Both the position numbers and the translations under genes were made by a program. From JAWLCG01 sp041687295 (GTDB lineage: Bacteria; Planctomycetota; Phycisphaerae; SM23-33; FEN-1343), in the NCBI GenBank assembly GCA_041687295.1, contig JAWLCG010000021.1, positions 1-25,347 on the forward strand: 25,347 nucleotides of DNA, in the 5' to 3' direction. Below the pieces are notes generated by a model that searched no databases, was not told where the DNA came from, and worked only from the letters and a program-made list of their open reading frames with translations. Position 1 is the first letter of the stretch; the number at the start of each line of letters is the position of its first letter. This document shows, one piece after another, positions 22,002 to 25,347 of this stretch.

Positions 22002-22074
22002 CTTAGCCCCCTCTTCACCATTCAAGCTCCTTTGACAGAGCCTTAATTTCACCTTAGCGCGGGCCGGGACAATA
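22002..22074 (+). promoter_or_regulatory. Pho-box-like repeats and -10 of the porin gene
   Basis: The main set has 11-bp spacing: TTTGACA (22031), CTTAATT (22042) and CTTAGCG (22053-22059). GACAAT (22068-22073, 4/6 to -10) follows 8 bp later. Upstream, CTTAGCC (22002) and CTTCACC (22013) are also 11 bp apart and may be an extra half box. The last unit CTTAGCG is identical to that of the distal pstS box. The predicted leader is about 60 nt. Confidence 0.62.
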
Positions 22075-22142
22075 GGCCGCCAGCGGAACGCGGTCGTGGA
22101 GAGCCGCCGTCCGCCCCACCTTGCGTGCGAAAGGAGCCGTGA

Positions 22143-23546
22143 ATGCAACGGATCGGACAAGCCTTGGCCCTGGGACTGCTCGTACTGGCCACCGCCACCG
22201 GTGCCTGGGCCCAGGACACCCGCGTCGAGGAACTGCAGCAGACTGTCGAGGCTCTCAAGAACCGCCTGCGGGACACCGAGCGGCGGCTCGCCGAGATCGA
22301 GGGCCGCAACCAGGCCGGCCTGACCCGCGAGGACGTCATGGCCATCCTCGCCGAGCTCGAGGCCGAGCCCGGTCCCGGCGACCCGTGGGACATGCGGGTC
22401 TTCTGGAAGAACGGCCTGAACTTCGCCACCGCCAACGAGGCCGTCACCGCCAAGATCGGCGGGCGGGTGTACATCGACTACGGCTGCCTGGCCGGCGGCG
22501 ACCTGCAGGACGCCCCGTTCAACACCGACCTCGAGGGCGGCGCCGAGATCCGCACGGCCCGGCTGAACTTCGAGGCCGACCTGCACGACGTGCTGAAGAT
22601 CAAGATGGAGTACGACTTCGCCCCCTCCGACAGCACCCCCAAGGACGTCTATCTGCAGTTCAAGAAGATCCCGGCCTTGGGCGCCCTGACGATCGGTCAC
22701 TTCAAGGAGCCCTTCGGCCTGGAGGAGCTCACCAGCAGCCGCTACATCACCTTCATGGAGCGCAGCCTGGCCAGTACGCTCGTCCCCGGGCGCAACCTCG
22801 GTGCCGCCATTACCGGCGCCTTCGCCGAGAAGCGGGCGACCTACGCGGCCGGCATCTTCCGGCCTGACCAGGGCGACCCGGGCGACATCACGGCCGACAG
22901 CGGCTACGCCGCCACCGGCCGGCTGACCTGGGCACCGATCTACCAGGACAACGGCCGACGCGTCGTGCACCTCGGAGCCGCCTATAGCTGGCGCAACACC
23001 GGCGACGACACCGTCCGCTACCGCCAGCGGCCCGAGTTCCACCTGTTTGACACCCGCTTCACCGACACCGGCGCCTTCGTGGCCGACGACGTCCAGCTGG
23101 CCGGCGCCGAGTTCGCCTGGGTCGAGGGGCCCTTCTCGCTGCAGAGCGAGTACATCGGCGCCGTCGCCGACGTCGCCGGCGGCGGCACGGCCTGCCTGAG
23201 CGGCTTCTACGTCCAGGCCAGCTACTTCCTCACCGGCGAGCACCGCAACTACAAGCTCGGCTCCGGCGCGTTCGACCGCATCAAGGTCCTGAGGCCCTAC
23301 GGCATCGATGGCGGATGGGGCGCCTGGGAAGTGGCTGCCCGTTACTCCTACGTCGACCTCGACGACGCCGCCGTCGCCGGCGCCGGGCTGGGGGCCAACG
23401 ACGTCCAGGCCATGAGCCTGGGCCTGAACTGGTACCTCAATTCGAACGTGCGGCTGATGTGGAACTACATCCACAATTGCATCGACGGCGCAACCGACGA
23501 CGCCAGCGTCGACATCTTCGCCATGCGTGTCCAGTTCGACTGGTAG
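22143..23546 (+). CDS. Phosphate-selective porin (OprO/OprP-like)
   Basis: This 467-residue outer-membrane protein has a signal peptide ending 'ATGAWAQ', then a coiled-coil segment ('DTRVEELQQTVEALKNRLRDTERRL', about residues 24-55), then a beta-barrel. Barrel features are alternating hydrophobic strands ('AKIGGRVYIDYG', 'IRTARLNFEADLHDVLKIKMEYDF', 'LTIGHFKEPFGLEELTSSRYITFMERS') and a C-terminal aromatic (…MRVQFDW). The 'GHFKEPFGLE' and 'RSLASTLVPGRNLGA' stretches are typical of Porin O/P. It should let phosphate or polyphosphate into the periplasm. AAGGAG lies 6 nt before the ATG. It lies downstream of phoU with its own Pho-box-like promoter. Its presence indicates a diderm cell. Confidence 0.88.
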   Translation: MQRIGQALALGLLVLATATGAWAQDTRVEELQQTVEALKNRLRDTERRLAEIEGRNQAGLTREDVMAILAELEAEPGPGDPWDMRVFWKNGLNFATANEAVTAKIGGRVYIDYGCLAGGDLQDAPFNTDLEGGAEIRTARLNFEADLHDVLKIKMEYDFAPSDSTPKDVYLQFKKIPALGALTIGHFKEPFGLEELTSSRYITFMERSLASTLVPGRNLGAAITGAFAEKRATYAAGIFRPDQGDPGDITADSGYAATGRLTWAPIYQDNGRRVVHLGAAYSWRNTGDDTVRYRQRPEFHLFDTRFTDTGAFVADDVQLAGAEFAWVEGPFSLQSEYIGAVADVAGGGTACLSGFYVQASYFLTGEHRNYKLGSGAFDRIKVLRPYGIDGGWGAWEVAARYSYVDLDDAAVAGAGLGANDVQAMSLGLNWYLNSNVRLMWNYIHNCIDGATDDASVDIFAMRVQFDW

Positions 23547-23643
23547 CCTCCCTCGCCGCCCCCCCGGCGACCCCCAGCGGCCGGCGGCGCCCCTCTCTCC
23601 AGGGGCCCCGGCCCCCCCGGGGGCGGGGGCACCCCTTCCCCCC

Positions 23644-23665
23644 GGGGCCGCCGGCCGCCCCTTTT
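23644..23665 (+). terminator. Possible rho-independent terminator of the porin gene
   Basis: GGGGC (23644) and GCCCC (23657-23661) can form a short, very GC-rich stem followed at once by TTTT. The stem is only 5 bp and lies about 100 bp after the porin stop. Confidence 0.4.
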
Positions 23666-23672
23666 CATGTAG

Positions 23673-23690
23673 CCCCGGGCATGCCCGGGG
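23673..23690. repeat. Perfect 18-bp palindrome
   Basis: CCCCGGGCATGCCCGGGG is its own reverse complement. It resembles the GGGCATGCCTTCATGCCC hairpin near 3041-3058 and may belong to the same set of small intergenic hairpins. Confidence 0.6.
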
Positions 23691-23756
23691 GCTTCGCGGA
23701 CTTCCCCCCAGACCGTAGGGCGCGCAGGTTCGCGGAGCGCAGCGGAGCCAGGGGCC

Positions 23757-23779
23757 GTGGCTACGGCGTTTGTAGCCAC
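23757..23779 (-). repeat. Module D hairpin in reverse orientation
   Basis: GTGGCTAC (23757-23764) and GTAGCCAC (23772-23779) form an 8-bp stem. The central bases are the reverse complement of those in the 10774-10796 copy (GGCGTTT versus GAACGCC). It stands apart from a module B. Confidence 0.6.
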
Positions 23780-23830
23780 GCCTTTGGGTTCTCCCACTCG
23801 GCTCCCAGTCGATGCACAGGGGATCAACAC

Positions 23831-23875
23831 GAATGGAAGATACGTCGTGACTTTGCCCCATCTTCCGTTCGTGCC
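23831..23875. repeat. Imperfect inverted repeat with ACGAATGGAAGAT arms
   Basis: ACGAATGGAAGAT (from about 23831) and ATCTTCCGTTCGT (from about 23863) pair at 12 of 13 positions. Further TTCGTGCCACTCGTGTCC sequence follows. This is moderately AT-rich non-coding DNA of unknown role. Confidence 0.5.
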
Positions 23876-23932
23876 ATCGGCCCTGATTCGTGCCACTCGT
23901 GTCCATCGCCCTGCCGGCCCTGGCCGGACCGT

Positions 23933-24129
23933 CCTGGGTGCCCCCGCGCGACAGGCGGACCGCCCTTTTGGAGTGCGGCGAGTCATCGCCGCTTTGGCTC
24001 GATGGCGACCCAAGCCAAAGCGGCGATTGCATCGCCGCACTCCATACGGCGCTGGCGCCCTGGGCATCCATTGGCCAGTGCGACTGACGAGCAGGCGCCC
24101 CAGGACGTGGCTGCAAACGCCGCAGCCAC
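23933..24129 (+). repeat. Composite intergenic repeat, copy 6 (modules A-B-C-D)
   Basis: Module A (23933-23969) reads GCGACAGGCGGACCGCCC. Module B (23970-24043) has outer arms GGAGTGCGGCGA/TCGCCGCACTCC and inner arms ATCGCCGCTTTGGCT/AGCCAAAGCGGCGAT, nearly identical to copy 1. Module C (about 24067-24098) is a variant ending GTGCGACTGACGA. Module D (24107-24129) is GTGGCTGC/GCAGCCAC. Confidence 0.85.
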
Positions 24130-24243
24130 GGCCCCCGGGCGGAGAGCGAGCGGTGGACCGCCCTCGCGGCACGCGGAACCTCGCCTCCGCTGGCGCTACG
24201 GCGAGAACCCACGTGCCCTACCGCGCCTGTCGCCACCAGGCGC

Positions 24244-24272
24244 TTGACGAATGTGTTCACATCGAACATAAT
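24244..24272 (+). promoter_or_regulatory. Promoter with embedded operator of the DeoR-type gene
   Basis: TTGACG (24244-24249, 5/6) and CATAAT (24267-24272, 5/6) are separated by an ideal 17 bp. The inverted repeat TGTTC-ACATC-GAACA (24254-24268) lies in the spacer and touches the -10, and ATGTGTTCACAT (24251-24262) is a second, overlapping palindrome. This is where a self-repressor would bind. The transcript start is expected at about 24279-24280, directly before the ATG. Confidence 0.7.
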
Positions 24273-24280
24273 ACGACATT

Positions 24281-25060
24281 ATGCCCCGCACCCCCCAACA
24301 GGCGCAGCGGCGCCAGCGACAGCTGCAGGCCTGGCTGGCCGAGCGGCAGAGCGTTTCGGTCGCCGAGGCCGCCCGGCGGCTGGGCGTCAGCGCGATGACG
24401 GTCCGGCGCGATCTGCGGGCGTTGGAGCAGTCGGGCCAGGTGCTGCGCTGCTACGGCGGGGCGGTGGCGGCCCAGCGGGTGACGCTGGAGTTCGCCTTCG
24501 ACCAGCGCCACCGGTGCCGGCTCACGCAGAAACGGCGGATCGGCCAGGCGGCCGCCGCCCGCGTCGAGCCGGGCCAGACCGTCTTTCTGGACACCGGCAC
24601 GACGACGGCCGAGATCGCCCGTGCCCTGGCCGGCCGGCCCGTCGCCTGCCGCGTGGTCACCAGCAGCCTCGTCGTCGCCAGCGCCCTGTGGGGCATCGAG
24701 CCGGTCGAGCTGATCCTGCTGGGCGGGCGCGTCCGCCGGGGCAGCCCCGACCTGGCCGGGCCGGGCACCGAGCTGCTGCTGGAACGGCTGGGGGGCGAGG
24801 TGGCCTTTCTCGGCAGCGACGGCGTGGACGTCGAGCGAGGCTGCTTCGCCGGCGATGCCGAGGCCGCCCGCGTCGCCGAGCGGATGGCCGCCGCCGCCCG
24901 CCGCGTCGTCGTGGTGGCCGATGCGACCAAGCTCGCCGCCCCCTCGGCCGTGCGGTACCTCGAGATCGAACAGATGGACGAACTGATCACCGACACCGAC
25001 GCCGACGCCGCCGTCGTCCGCGCCCTTCGCCGACGCGGCGTGACGGTGACGCTGGCGTAG
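24281..25060 (+). CDS. DeoR/GlpR-family transcriptional repressor
   Basis: This 259-residue cytosolic regulator has an N-terminal helix-turn-helix ('SVAEAARRLGVSAMTVRRDLRALEQSGQVLRCYGGAV', about residues 24-60). The C-terminal sugar-phosphate sensing domain has the isomerase-like phosphate loop 'DTGTTTAEIARAL', 'VVTSSLVVASAL', 'LLGGRVRRGSPDLAGPG' and 'VVVVADATKL' (the DxxK motif typical of the family). Such proteins repress sugar, polyol or nucleoside catabolic genes until a phosphorylated sugar binds. No ribosome site precedes the ATG, and the predicted promoter leaves almost no leader, so translation is probably leaderless. The next gene begins 14 bp later and is the likely regulated partner. 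The effector is unknown. Confidence 0.9.
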   Translation: MPRTPQQAQRRQRQLQAWLAERQSVSVAEAARRLGVSAMTVRRDLRALEQSGQVLRCYGGAVAAQRVTLEFAFDQRHRCRLTQKRRIGQAAAARVEPGQTVFLDTGTTTAEIARALAGRPVACRVVTSSLVVASALWGIEPVELILLGGRVRRGSPDLAGPGTELLLERLGGEVAFLGSDGVDVERGCFAGDAEAARVAERMAAAARRVVVVADATKLAAPSAVRYLEIEQMDELITDTDADAAVVRALRRRGVTVTLA

Positions 25061-25074
25061 CAGGAGATGCACAG

Positions 25075-25347
25075 ATGGACGCCGTAACCGACTCGATCGA
25101 CCTGGAGGCCCTGCTGGACCGCATCTCGCCGCCGGGGGTCTCCGGGGCTGAGAGCCTGCGGGCGACGCGGTCGGCCCTGGCCTGGCTGGACGCCCAACCC
25201 CAGGCCGAGCTGCTGGCGCGGGTCGGGCAGCGCGTCGAGGGGCTCGTGCCCTTCACGCCGGTGGGCAAGGCCGCCCTGCAGGACTCCTACGGCGGCGACC
25301 AGGCCGGGCCGACCGACGACCTGCTGGCCGGGCGCGGGCTGTTCTAC
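25075..25347 (+). CDS. Unrecognised gene, 5' part only (runs off window)
   Basis: The first 91 codons are open to the window edge. The ATG has AGGAG 8 nt upstream and lies 14 bp after the DeoR-type stop, so the two are probably one operon. The product begins MDAVTDSIDLEALLDRIS and has no signal peptide or membrane helix. It contains 'VPFTPVGKAALQDSYGG' near residues 59-75. No family is recognised from this part. By context it may be a sugar- or polyol-metabolism enzyme controlled by the DeoR-type repressor. Confidence 0.7.
   Translation, partial: MDAVTDSIDLEALLDRISPPGVSGAESLRATRSALAWLDAQPQAELLARVGQRVEGLVPFTPVGKAALQDSYGGDQAGPTDDLLAGRGLFY

Larger units (their letters stand above)
21749..22142. 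other. 394-bp gap between phoU and the porin gene
   Basis: The gap contains a tandem REP-like module (21752-21807), a reversed half copy of the composite repeat (21857-21918) and the Pho-box-like promoter of the porin (about 22002-22074). No gene is seen. Confidence 0.65.
23547..24280. other. 734-bp repeat-rich gap before the DeoR-type gene
   Basis: The gap contains a possible terminator (23644-23665), a perfect 18-bp palindrome (23673-23690), two module D hairpins, an inverted repeat (about 23831-23875), one full composite repeat (23933-24129) and the DeoR promoter/operator. Open frames here show no ribosome sites and are discounted. Confidence 0.65.

Noticed and set aside
2876..24043. CRISPR array
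   Set aside because: The repeated hairpins are kilobases apart, differ in length and orientation, and have no regular spacers or cas genes.
21729..24269. 846-codon minus-strand frame opposite the porin gene
   Set aside because: It crosses intergenic repeats and the antisense of a clear porin, and no family motif is visible.
1..25347. tRNA or rRNA genes
   Set aside because: No cloverleaf with the conserved GGTTCGA-type loop or rRNA-like stretch was recognised in the gaps.

Overview
The window is very GC-rich bacterial DNA from a Gram-negative (diderm) organism. The best guess is a planctomycete, probably Phycisphaerae-like and perhaps from a metagenome. The guess rests on family combinations: a GH116 (GBA2-like) glycosidase, a secreted GH5-like hydrolase, a VTC/DUF4956 pair, a PstA with a large insert, and long repeat-filled intergenic stretches. 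No rRNA, tRNA or taxonomic marker was seen, so this is inference.

Left part (1-10.9 kb), accessory genes: a secreted GH5-like hydrolase on the minus strand; an FkbM methyltransferase translationally coupled to an EamA/DMT transporter; a GH116-family glycosidase; and a secreted HEAT-like protein of unknown function. The gaps carry palindromic repeats.

Central part (10.9-23.5 kb), a phosphate island. On the minus strand, phoB and phoR overlap. Downstream of them lies a tightly packed three-gene operon: a VTC-domain polyphosphate polymerase, a DUF4956 membrane protein and an HlyD-type periplasmic adaptor. On the plus strand, divergent from phoB, lie pstS, pstC, pstA, pstB and phoU, followed by a phosphate-selective porin. 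The promoters of pstS and the porin share 7-bp units (CTTAACC/CTTAGCG type) repeated every 11 bp, with a -10-like box 8-9 bp downstream. This is a plausible Pho box for the lineage; a weaker two-unit version lies upstream of the VTC gene. The genes suggest one circuit: PhoR/PhoB sense low phosphate, the porin and Pst import it, PhoU signals back, and the VTC module would polymerise phosphate and perhaps move polyphosphate across the envelope.

Right end (23.5-25.3 kb): a repeat-rich gap, then a DeoR-family repressor with a strong promoter, an embedded operator and an apparently leaderless start. It is followed by the first 91 codons of an unrecognised gene that runs off the window.

A composite intergenic repeat family (a two-tier hairpin of about 73 bp with conserved flanking modules) recurs across the window. 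A pair of perfect 39-bp inverted repeats frames about 670 bp between the EamA and GH116 genes. A nested inverted repeat lies between the HEAT-like and HlyD genes. None of these shows a transposase.
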